A DNA stretch of 64,000 nt, taken from contig NZ_JAUSXF010000001.1 in the NCBI RefSeq assembly GCF_030816475.1, forward strand, positions 558,001-622,000, given 5' to 3'. Positions 58,389-64,000 of the stretch are shown in pieces. This DNA is from Arthrobacter pascens (lineage in GTDB: Bacteria > Actinomycetota > Actinomycetes > Actinomycetales > Micrococcaceae). The notes beneath the pieces were generated by a model. That model had not been told where the DNA came from, ran no database searches, and saw nothing but the letters and a program-made list of their open reading frames with translations. The translations under genes and the position numbers were made by a program. Position 1 is the stretch's first letter, and each line of letters starts with the position of its first letter.

Positions 58389-59546
58389 ATGACCACCGCA
58401 ACAGCCGGAACCTCTGCCGACGGCAAACATGCCGGCGCATCCTCAGCATCCGAATCTTCAACGAAGTCAACGTCCAACCTCCGCGTCAACGAGTTCACTG
58501 CGCTGCCCACCCCTCAGGAGCTCATCGCCGAGCTGCCGATGAACGGCAGGGTGACGGACGTCGTCGAACGCGGCCGGGATGAAGTCCGCGCGATCATGGA
58601 CGGCGTGGATGACCGGCTCCTGGTCATCGTGGGCCCGTGCTCCATCCACGATCCGCTGGCCGGCCTCGAATACGCCCGCCGGCTGGTGAGCCAGGCAGAG
58701 AAGCACAAGGAAGACCTCCTGATCGTGATGCGCGCCTACTTCGAAAAGCCGCGCACCACTGTGGGCTGGAAGGGCCTGATCAACGATCCGCGCCTGGATG
58801 GCAGCCATGACATGGCCACCGGTCTGCGGGCCGCCCGCAGCTTCCTCCAGCAGGTCACGTCGCTGGGGCTGCCTACGGCCACCGAATTCCTCGAACCCAT
58901 CAGCCCCCAGTACATGGCGGACCTGGTCTCGTGGGGGGCCATCGGGGCACGCACGACCGAAAGCCAGATCCACCGCCAGCTCGCGTCCGGGCTCTCCATG
59001 CCCATCGGCTTCAAGAATGGCACCGACGGCGACCTCCAGGTGGCCATCGATGCCTGCGGTGCCGCTGCTGCCGCCCAGGCCTTCCTGGGCATCGACGGCG
59101 ACGGCCGCGCCGCACTCGTATCCACGGCCGGCAACCCGGATACGCACGTGATCCTCAGGGGCGGACGGAAGGGGCCGAACTACTCGACCGCCGACGTCGA
59201 GGCCGCCTCGGCAAAGCTTGGCGCCAAGCAGCTGAACCCCAGGCTGATTGTGGACGCCAGCCACGCCAACAGCGGCAAGAGCCACCACCGGCAGGCGGAA
59301 GTGGCGCTGGAGATCGGGGCCCAGCTCGAGGACGGCGGCCAGGCAGCACAGGCAATAGCCGGTGTCATGCTGGAGAGTTTCCTGGTGGGCGGGGCCCAGA
59401 ACCTGGACGTAGCCGAGCATGCGGCGGGCCGGTCTGAGCTGGTATACGGGCAGAGCGTGACCGACGCCTGCATGGAATGGGACGTGTCCGTATCCGTGCT
59501 GGACCAGCTGGCGGCGTCCGCCCGGAAGCGCCGGACGGCGAAATGA
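58389..59546 (+). CDS. aroF: 3-deoxy-7-phosphoheptulonate (DAHP) synthase, class I
   Basis: Condenses phosphoenolpyruvate with erythrose-4-phosphate in the first step of the shikimate pathway. The 385-residue protein has a 30-residue disordered lead and then the class I TIM-barrel set: LVIVGPCSIHDP near residue 78, MRAYFEKPRTTVGWKGLINDP near residue 117, GARTTESQIHRQLASG near residue 180, GFKNGTDG, and DASHANSGKSHHRQ near residue 285. It is of the E. coli AroF/AroG/AroH type, often controlled by feedback inhibition. The preceding aromatic leader suggests attenuation control. The isoenzyme letter is a guess. Confidence 0.92.
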   Translation: MTTATAGTSADGKHAGASSASESSTKSTSNLRVNEFTALPTPQELIAELPMNGRVTDVVERGRDEVRAIMDGVDDRLLVIVGPCSIHDPLAGLEYARRLVSQAEKHKEDLLIVMRAYFEKPRTTVGWKGLINDPRLDGSHDMATGLRAARSFLQQVTSLGLPTATEFLEPISPQYMADLVSWGAIGARTTESQIHRQLASGLSMPIGFKNGTDGDLQVAIDACGAAAAAQAFLGIDGDGRAALVSTAGNPDTHVILRGGRKGPNYSTADVEAASAKLGAKQLNPRLIVDASHANSGKSHHRQAEVALEIGAQLEDGGQAAQAIAGVMLESFLVGGAQNLDVAEHAAGRSELVYGQSVTDACMEWDVSVSVLDQLAASARKRRTAK

Positions 59547-59687
59547 TTACCGGGATGACTTTCACAACAGCCCCATGAACCTCTAGAGTATCTAGCACAT
59601 GGTTGGTGGATGGCTCAGCATCGGCACACCGCAATGGCATATACCTGGGGTCAGTGTTGTCCATCCGTCAGCAAAGGAATAAGGGAA

Positions 59688-59912
59688 ATGTCCGCAGAAC
59701 AGAACTTCTCGAACGCGAAGTTCCTGACCGTGGCCGAAGTGGCTGAGGTCATGCGCGTCTCCAAAATGACCGTGTACCGTCTTGTTCATTCCGGCGAAAT
59801 GCCGGCCGTGCGTTTCGGCCGTTCATACCGGGTGCCGGAAAAGGCCGTCGAACAGTACCTCAAAGGTGCTGTGGTGGACGGCGGCCACTCGCAGGCCTCG
59901 GAGACCGCCTGA
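59688..59912 (+). CDS. Excisionase-type helix-turn-helix protein
   Basis: The 74-residue protein is an MerR-like/excisionase winged helix: FLTVAEVAEVMRVSKMTVYRLVHSGEMPAVRFGRSYRVPEKAVEQYL. AAGGAATAAGGGA precedes the ATG at 59688. A homologous small HTH gene sits directly before the bS22 gene in mycobacteria (Rv0500A and Rv0500B by memory), so the pairing is an old actinobacterial arrangement. A regulatory role is likely; targets are unknown. Confidence 0.85.
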   Translation: MSAEQNFSNAKFLTVAEVAEVMRVSKMTVYRLVHSGEMPAVRFGRSYRVPEKAVEQYLKGAVVDGGHSQASETA

Positions 59913-60063
59913 AGGGCCCTGTCAGAAGCCGCTCCCGATAAGCGGTACCCTGTTAAGGAACGTTTTACGTCATTGTAAGAATCTGTCAGTTGTCCAGTCT
60001 GTAGCTCTGTCCACGGACCATTTCCATCAGACAGGTACTGCATCTAGTTTGTAAGGAACTTTC

Positions 60064-60162
60064 GTGGGTTCAGTTATTAAGAAGCGTCGCAAGCGTATGG
60101 CCAAGAAGAAGCACCGCAAGCTGCTTCGCAAGACCCGTCACCAGCGCCGCAATAAGAAGTAG
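60064..60162 (+). CDS. 30S ribosomal protein bS22 (AURKAIP1/COX24 domain)
   Basis: The 32-residue ORF starts at GTG 60064, after AAGGAACTTTC, and begins MGSVIKKRRKRMAKKKHRKL. More than half the residues are lysine or arginine. This is the small actinobacterial ribosomal protein bS22, seen near the decoding region of mycobacterial ribosomes and related to the mitochondrial AURKAIP1/Cox24 domain. It is easily missed by gene callers because of its length. A strong terminator follows. Confidence 0.92.
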   Translation: MGSVIKKRRKRMAKKKHRKLLRKTRHQRRNKK

Positions 60163-60181
60163 AGATACTTCGAACTGCAGA

Positions 60182-60219
60182 AATGCCCGTTGCCATTCCG
60201 GCGACGGGCATTTTGTTTT
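60182..60219 (+). terminator. Rho-independent terminator after bS22
   Basis: AATGCCCGTTGCC (60182-60194) pairs with GGCGACGGGCATT (60200-60212) through 13 bp with one wobble, around an ATTCC loop. A TTGTTTT tract follows to 60219. Confidence 0.9.
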
Positions 60220-60271
60220 GGTGGCGCTGGGCCATGGAGCGCTGGACCCGTGGAACGTGGAGCGCAGGCCG

Positions 60272-61090
60272 CTAGAGCCGCGGGCCGCGCATGCGGGAGT
60301 ATCCACGCCAGAGCCCGTAGACGGCGCCCCCGGCGGTGGCGGCCTTGAGGCCGAGAGTGGCGGCCCTCCGCCCAGAGCGGAAGTCGTAGACAGGCCAGTT
60401 GTTGTCGCGGGCATGGCGGCGGAGCCTGGAATCGGGATTGATCGCGACAGGATGCCCGACGAGGCTCAGCAGCGGGATGTCATTGTAGGAATCGCTGTAG
60501 GCCCAGCACCTTTTGAGGTCCAGGCCCTCGACGTCGGCGATGCCCTGGACAGCCACTGCCTTCGCGGACCCGTGAAGGATGTCGCCTACCAGCCGCCCGG
60601 TGTACATTCCGTCGGCCACCTCGCCTACTGTTCCCAGCGCTCCGGTGAGGCCCAGGCGGGTGGAGATCACGGTGGCCACTTCAATGGGGGTGGCGGTGAC
60701 CAGCCAGACGCGCCGGCCGACGCGCAGATGCTGTTCCGCCAGGGCCTTGGCTCCCGGCCAGATCCTGGACGCGATCATTTCGTCGTAGACCTCTTCGCCA
60801 AGGGCTTTGATGTCTTCCACGGTGATCCCGGCCGCGAGCGTGAGGGCGGAATCGCGGACTGCGTGGACGTCGTCGATGTTCTCGCCGCGCGTCACGAACT
60901 TGAACTGCTTCCAGGCAAAACCGGCGGCCTGCAAAAGCGTGAAAGCGCCGCGCTGGTGCATCTTGCGGGCCACATGGAAAAGGCTGGCGCCCCTCATGAG
61001 GGTGTTGTCGACGTCGAAGAAGGCGGCTTCACCGGTCTGCGGCAGCGCAGCCGGCTGGGTCACCACAGCGACGTACTTCTCCTCGGGCAT
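60272..61090 (-). CDS. HAD-IB family hydrolase, SerB-like
   Basis: The 272-residue HAD-superfamily phosphatase has motif I in AAFFDVDNTLMRGAS (nucleophile aspartate), motif II in VWLVTATPIEVA near residue 130, and motif III/IV in AYSDSYNDIPLLSLVG near residue 200. A hydrophobic stretch near the C-terminus (LGLKAATAGGAVYGLW) may be a membrane anchor or a hydrophobic helix. Related actinobacterial proteins (M. tuberculosis SerB1-like) are annotated as phosphoserine phosphatase-like; the substrate is not proven. The ATG at 61090 follows CTCGGGGAC; an ATG at 61108 is an alternative. Confidence 0.85.
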   Translation of the reverse strand: MPEEKYVAVVTQPAALPQTGEAAFFDVDNTLMRGASLFHVARKMHQRGAFTLLQAAGFAWKQFKFVTRGENIDDVHAVRDSALTLAAGITVEDIKALGEEVYDEMIASRIWPGAKALAEQHLRVGRRVWLVTATPIEVATVISTRLGLTGALGTVGEVADGMYTGRLVGDILHGSAKAVAVQGIADVEGLDLKRCWAYSDSYNDIPLLSLVGHPVAINPDSRLRRHARDNNWPVYDFRSGRRAATLGLKAATAGGAVYGLWRGYSRMRGPRL

Positions 61091-61179
61091 GTCCCCGAGT
61101 CTAGTCAATCCAAAGGGCCGTCGCCTTCCGCGTCGCCGTGCGCCGCGCTGCCGCTCCTAAAGGGCGATACGGTTGAACT

Positions 61180-61434
61180 ATGGCAAAACCGCAGGTTGTT
61201 CTGATCACCAAGGCTGACTGTCACCTGTGTGCGGACGCGCGCGACGCCGTCGGGCGGGTCACTGCCTCGCTGGGGCTTGAGTGGACGGAGCAGCCGGTGG
61301 ACCAGCTGCCGGAATTGCGCGAACGCTACGCCGAAGAGATCCCCGTGGTGCTGGTGGACGGTGTCCAGCGTGACTTTTGGAAGATCGATGAAGTCCGCCT
61401 GGAGCGCGTCCTGCAACGGGCCATGGCGGAGTAG
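61180..61434 (+). CDS. Glutaredoxin-like protein (DUF836)
   Basis: The 84-residue protein has a thioredoxin fold with the redox motif CHLC (LITKADCHLCADARDAV) and the cis-proline segment EEIPVVLVDG. It belongs to the DUF836 glutaredoxin-like group, which may reduce disulphides or bind metal. It lies divergently from the HAD gene and 92 bp before rex. Confidence 0.88.
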   Translation: MAKPQVVLITKADCHLCADARDAVGRVTASLGLEWTEQPVDQLPELRERYAEEIPVVLVDGVQRDFWKIDEVRLERVLQRAMAE

Positions 61435-61525
61435 GAACGGCGGTTCCGTGCAATGGCAGCCGCTTTGTTGGCACCGGTGATGGGGCTCTAGAGTGGAGTC
61501 ACGACGCGACGGGATGGAGGGGATA

Positions 61526-62248
61526 GTGACTTCACTGGATTCTTCTCCCCATGCTGTCCAGGGGGTTCAGCCCGTCCCGGCCGGCCAGGAGGGCAAAGCG
61601 GCAGGTGGCAAGCAGATTCCGCCCGCGGCTGTTGCCCGCCTGACGCTGTACCTCCGCGCCCTGAACACCATGCTCGCCGAGGGCGTGGAACGGGTTTCTT
61701 CGGAATCGCTGGCCGAGGCGTCCGGTGTCAGTTCCTCGACTCTTCGCAAGGACCTTTCCCACGTGGGTTCCTATGGCACCCGCGGCGTGGGGTACGAAGT
61801 GCAGTACCTGAGCCGTCACATTGCCGCTGCGCTCGGACTCACCCACGACTGGAAAGTCGCCATCGTCGGCGCCGGTAACCTGGGCAAGGCCCTGGCACGA
61901 TACGGCGGCTTCGAATCCCGGGGCTTCGACGTTGTGGCCATTTTCGACGCCGACCAGATGGTGGTGGGCAACGAAGTGGGTTGGCTGCGGGTTAGCGACG
62001 TTGCCGATCTTGAGACGGTGCTGCACCGCACGGGTGCCAACATGGTGGTCCTGGCCCTGCCTGCCGCAGTGGCGCAGGGTGTGTGTGACCGCGTGGTGGC
62101 AGCGGGCGTCCACAGCATCCTGAGTTTCGCGCCGGTGATGCTGCAGGTCCCCGACGGCGTCAACCTCCGAAAAGTGGACATGGCCACCGAACTGCAAATT
62201 CTTGCCTACCACGCACAGCGGGCGCAGACCCCGGGCCAGACTGCCTAA
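61526..62248 (+). CDS. rex: Redox-sensing transcriptional repressor Rex
   Basis: Rex senses the NADH/NAD+ ratio and represses fermentation and respiratory genes when NAD+ is high. The 240-residue protein has the N-terminal winged helix (PAAVARLTLYLRALNTML, SSESLAEASGVSSSTLRKDLSHVG, YGTRGVGYEV) and a Rossmann domain (KVAIVGAGNLGKALARYGGF, GFDVVAIFDAD). The domain-swapped C-terminal helix is at its end. GTG at 61526 follows GGAGGGG with four bases between; the upstream ATG at 61493 lacks such a site. In many actinobacteria rex is followed by hemA, but here two minus-strand membrane-protein genes follow. Confidence 0.94.
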   Translation: MTSLDSSPHAVQGVQPVPAGQEGKAAGGKQIPPAAVARLTLYLRALNTMLAEGVERVSSESLAEASGVSSSTLRKDLSHVGSYGTRGVGYEVQYLSRHIAAALGLTHDWKVAIVGAGNLGKALARYGGFESRGFDVVAIFDADQMVVGNEVGWLRVSDVADLETVLHRTGANMVVLALPAAVAQGVCDRVVAAGVHSILSFAPVMLQVPDGVNLRKVDMATELQILAYHAQRAQTPGQTA

Positions 62249-62298
62249 ATCTCGCTGCCGGCCAGGGGTCCACGCCCGTCGGGTGGTTTACTGCTTGG

Positions 62299-62332
62299 GG
62301 TTTCCAGCTGGTCTAGGTTTCCAGCTGGTCTG
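62299..62332. repeat. 17-bp tandem duplication
   Basis: GGTTTCCAGCTGGTCTA (62299-62315) is followed by GGTTTCCAGCTGGTCTG (62316-62332). The unit contains the palindrome CCAGCTGG. It lies just downstream of rex and overlaps no gene. Confidence 0.85.
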
Positions 62333-62336
62333 GGGG

Positions 62337-63140
62337 TCAGCGGGTACCGTAGGGATTGCCGGGCTGGCCGTAAGGGTTGGCGAACGGCTGCTGCCTGCGG
62401 AAGTACGGAGCGGCCGACGGCAGGTACAGCAACACGATGGCTGCAATGCCGGCCAAAGTCCCCAGGGTCCCGATGTTAGGGACCCCGAACAGTCCGAGGA
62501 CCGAAATGGCAGCGAAGACCGTTCCCAGGATGCGGGCCCAGTTTTTGCCCTTGCGGACGAAGAACGCGACCAGCGCGTAGAGCCCGGCGCCGATGATGGC
62601 GAATACGACCAGCGTGCCGACGATGACGCCCTTCATCTGGTCATAGGAGACGGCGGTGCCACCGCCACTGTTTTTGATGGCCTCCTCGAAGGTGTTCCGC
62701 ATCGCCGGATCATCCAGCTGTCCGATGCCCATGAGCGTGGAGATGACAAAGAGAATGCCGGCTCCGATCAACAACCAGAACGAAATATCGACCAGCTTGG
62801 GGATTCCCGACGCTCCCGTGGCCTGTGGCTGCTCCGAGGGAAACTGCCCGTAGGGTGACTGTCCGTACGGTGACTGTCCGTAGGGCTGGCCGAACTGCTG
62901 CTGCCCGTACGGCTGGCCGAACTGCTGCTGCCCGTAGCCGGGTCCTTGCGGGGCGTTTTGGCCGTACTGGGGTGTGGCGGGGTTCTGCTGCCCGTACTGC
63001 GGGGCGTTTTGGCCGTACTGGGGTGTGGCGGGGTTCTGCTGCCCGTACTCCGGGGCATTCTCGCCGTAACGCGGAGCCGGGCGCTTGCCTTCGGACTCAG
63101 GCTCATTCGGGTTGGGAGGCGGGACAGGGGGAGTGCTCAT
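62337..63140 (-). CDS. Membrane protein with a Gln/Tyr/Gly/Pro-rich N-terminus
   Basis: The 267-residue protein has a low-complexity 110-residue lead rich in QYGQ, PQYGQN and PYGQS repeats, followed by four membrane helices: WLLIGAGILFVISTLMGIG, VGTLVVFAIIGAGLYALVAFFV, ILGTVFAAISVLGLFG and TLAGIAAIVLLYL. The C-terminus returns to NPYGQPGNPYGTR. AAGGATCCTC lies before the ATG at 63140. Function unknown. The next gene encodes a similar protein, so the two are probably paralogues. Confidence 0.75.
   Translation of the reverse strand: MSTPPVPPPNPNEPESEGKRPAPRYGENAPEYGQQNPATPQYGQNAPQYGQQNPATPQYGQNAPQGPGYGQQQFGQPYGQQQFGQPYGQSPYGQSPYGQFPSEQPQATGASGIPKLVDISFWLLIGAGILFVISTLMGIGQLDDPAMRNTFEEAIKNSGGGTAVSYDQMKGVIVGTLVVFAIIGAGLYALVAFFVRKGKNWARILGTVFAAISVLGLFGVPNIGTLGTLAGIAAIVLLYLPSAAPYFRRQQPFANPYGQPGNPYGTR
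62950..63051. repeat. 51-bp tandem repeat inside the membrane-protein gene
   Basis: Two adjacent 51-bp units (62950-63000 and 63001-63051) differ at almost no position and encode a 17-residue QYGQ-containing repeat. Shorter 15- and 24-bp repeats follow at 62855-62940. The low-complexity N-terminus therefore grows by slipped duplication. Confidence 0.85.
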
Positions 63141-63381
63141 GAGGATCCTTTGCAATGTGGAGTTTCAGATGGGCTGCCGGGATCGGTCACTGGCCCTGTC
63201 CCCAGCGCGGCTTACTTCCACCGTACCCCCGGTCACGCCTGCCGCGGGTCATTCCGAAGAGGTATTCGGCCACCGGGGCTGCACTGAAACGCGGCGGAAG
63301 GCTGCGGCCTGGTGGTGCTCACCTGGCCGCAGCCTTCCCGATGGCACAGGGGCGGGTCCTTCCCCTGCAATGTGTCCGGGC

Positions 63382-64000
63382 TCAGCCCTTGAAGTGCTCC
63401 CGGGACTGCGGGAGCCACATCATGATGGCAGCCGCCACTGCGGCAGCTGACCCGACAGCGCTGGGGTTCATGAAGATGAGGTTGGCGAGGAAGCCGATCA
63501 CTGCAAGGCCGCCCAGGATTGAGAGGACCAGGCGGGCCCACCTGGCGCCCTCCTTCAGCCGGATGGCGATGAACACGTACAGGGCCGCAAAGATGAGCTC
63601 AAAGATGAATCCTCCGACTCCCCCACCCATCATCAGGCTGAAGACGATCCCAAGGGCCGCCGCTGCGATCCAGAGCCAGTAGGACACGACTAGCTGCTGC
63701 GGAACACCCCTGGTGTCAGTCAGCCTCTGGCCGATGTTGTTGAAGTCCAGCCCGAAGGCATTGCGCGGAGGAGCGGCGTAGCCCAGGCCGGCCGGGGGAT
63801 TGTTTGACGGTGCGGTGCCAGCAGGATAGGCAGCCTGTCCGTATGGCTGGCCCTGCGCGTAGGGCGGGTTCTGCGGCGGAAACGCCTGGCCGGGCGGGGG
63901 ATAGGCCGGACCTGGGGCCTGGTATCCCGGCGGTGGCGGCTGGTAGCCCTGCGGCTCGTTGGCGGTGGCAGGAACGCCGCCGGCAGGAGGAACGCTGCCA
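63382..64000 (-). CDS. Proline/tyrosine-rich membrane protein, 5' end cut by window edge
   Basis: The frame is open to the right edge of the window, so about 205 C-terminal residues are visible and the start is outside. The visible N-terminal part is rich in PPPGYQ, PYAQGQPYGQ and PPGQAFP. It leads to the conserved AFGLDFNNIGQRLTDTRG and three or four membrane helices (WLWIAAAALGIVFSLMMGGGVGG, FELIFAALYVFIAIRL, RLVLSILGGLAVIGFLANLIF, AAAVAAAIMMWL). The arrangement mirrors the neighbouring 62337-63140 gene, suggesting tandem duplication. Function unknown. Confidence 0.75.
   Translation of the reverse strand, partial: GSVPPAGGVPATANEPQGYQPPPPGYQAPGPAYPPPGQAFPPQNPPYAQGQPYGQAAYPAGTAPSNNPPAGLGYAAPPRNAFGLDFNNIGQRLTDTRGVPQQLVVSYWLWIAAAALGIVFSLMMGGGVGGFIFELIFAALYVFIAIRLKEGARWARLVLSILGGLAVIGFLANLIFMNPSAVGSAAAVAAAIMMWLPQSREHFKG

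Noticed and set aside
62945..63060. Direct repeats as a possible CRISPR
   Set aside because: The 51-bp units are adjacent without spacers and lie in frame inside a membrane-protein gene.
1..64000. CRISPR arrays, tRNA or rRNA genes, prophage or insertion-sequence genes
   Set aside because: No regularly spaced repeats, cloverleaf sequence, integrase, transposase or inverted-repeat-flanked ORF was found by reading.

Overview
The window reads as a chromosomal segment of a high-GC actinobacterium of the Micrococcaceae, most like Arthrobacter or Pseudarthrobacter. Evidence: uniformly high GC coding sequence with frequent GTG starts, a lysine-tailed actinobacterial TopA, the 32-residue ribosomal protein bS22, a DUF222/HNH (13E12-type) gene, a Rex repressor, and several overlapping-stop/start operons. 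The assignment rests on gene content only, with no database comparison.

Layout. 1-11.7 kb is mostly housekeeping: a methyltransferase fragment, an ArsR-like regulator, topA, an SseB-domain protein, a Ppx/GppA phosphatase, proC, a TrkA/TrkH potassium uptake pair, an AcuC-type deacetylase and a second ArsR regulator. 11.8-14 kb holds lldD and its FadR-type regulator, with two palindromic operators between them. From about 14 to 58 kb lies a large sugar and pectin catabolic region: (i) a LacI regulator divergent from a Gfo/Idh-SDR-kdgD-enolase-superfamily-aldehyde dehydrogenase operon, which fits oxidative uronate/aldarate breakdown to 2-oxoglutarate; (ii) a SulP-carbonic anhydrase fusion; (iii) an operon of esterase, Gfo/Idh-PmoA fusion and degenerate M24 protein, divergent from a CUT1 ABC importer; (iv) a DUF222/HNH gene and a frameshifted nucleotidyltransferase-like gene; (v) a GH42 beta-galactosidase and a second Gfo/Idh paralogue; (vi) a yesL / lplA-lplB-lplC / rhamnogalacturonan acetylesterase / yesU operon; (vii) three small genes around a free-standing PEP-utilising swivel domain, then two coupled hypothetical genes; (viii) a LacI regulator divergent from rhaM-rhaI-rhaEW-rhaB, followed by GH95 and CE7 enzymes. 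From 58.2 kb housekeeping genes resume: an aromatic leader peptide with DAHP synthase, an excisionase-type HTH protein, bS22, a HAD hydrolase, a glutaredoxin-like protein, rex and two proline/glutamine/tyrosine-rich membrane proteins.

Taken together, the 14-58 kb block can import and dismantle rhamnogalacturonan-I fragments: oligosaccharides enter by CUT1 importers, are deacetylated (RGAE, CE7), trimmed (GH42, GH95, YesU-associated steps) and fed into rhamnose catabolism and an oxidative uronate pathway. None of the enzymes shows a secretion signal, so the polymer-cleaving step must come from elsewhere. Two operator types recur: AGAAAACGCTTTCT-like palindromes near several promoters, and TGAAACGATTCA-like sites at both the rha and the yes/lpl promoters.

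No CRISPR array, tRNA, rRNA, prophage or intact insertion sequence was seen. The most noteworthy items are the aromatic leader/attenuator ahead of DAHP synthase, the solo PEP-swivel cassette, the pseudo-M24/PmoA operon, the coupled 32-codon ORF before the importer, and the shared operators.
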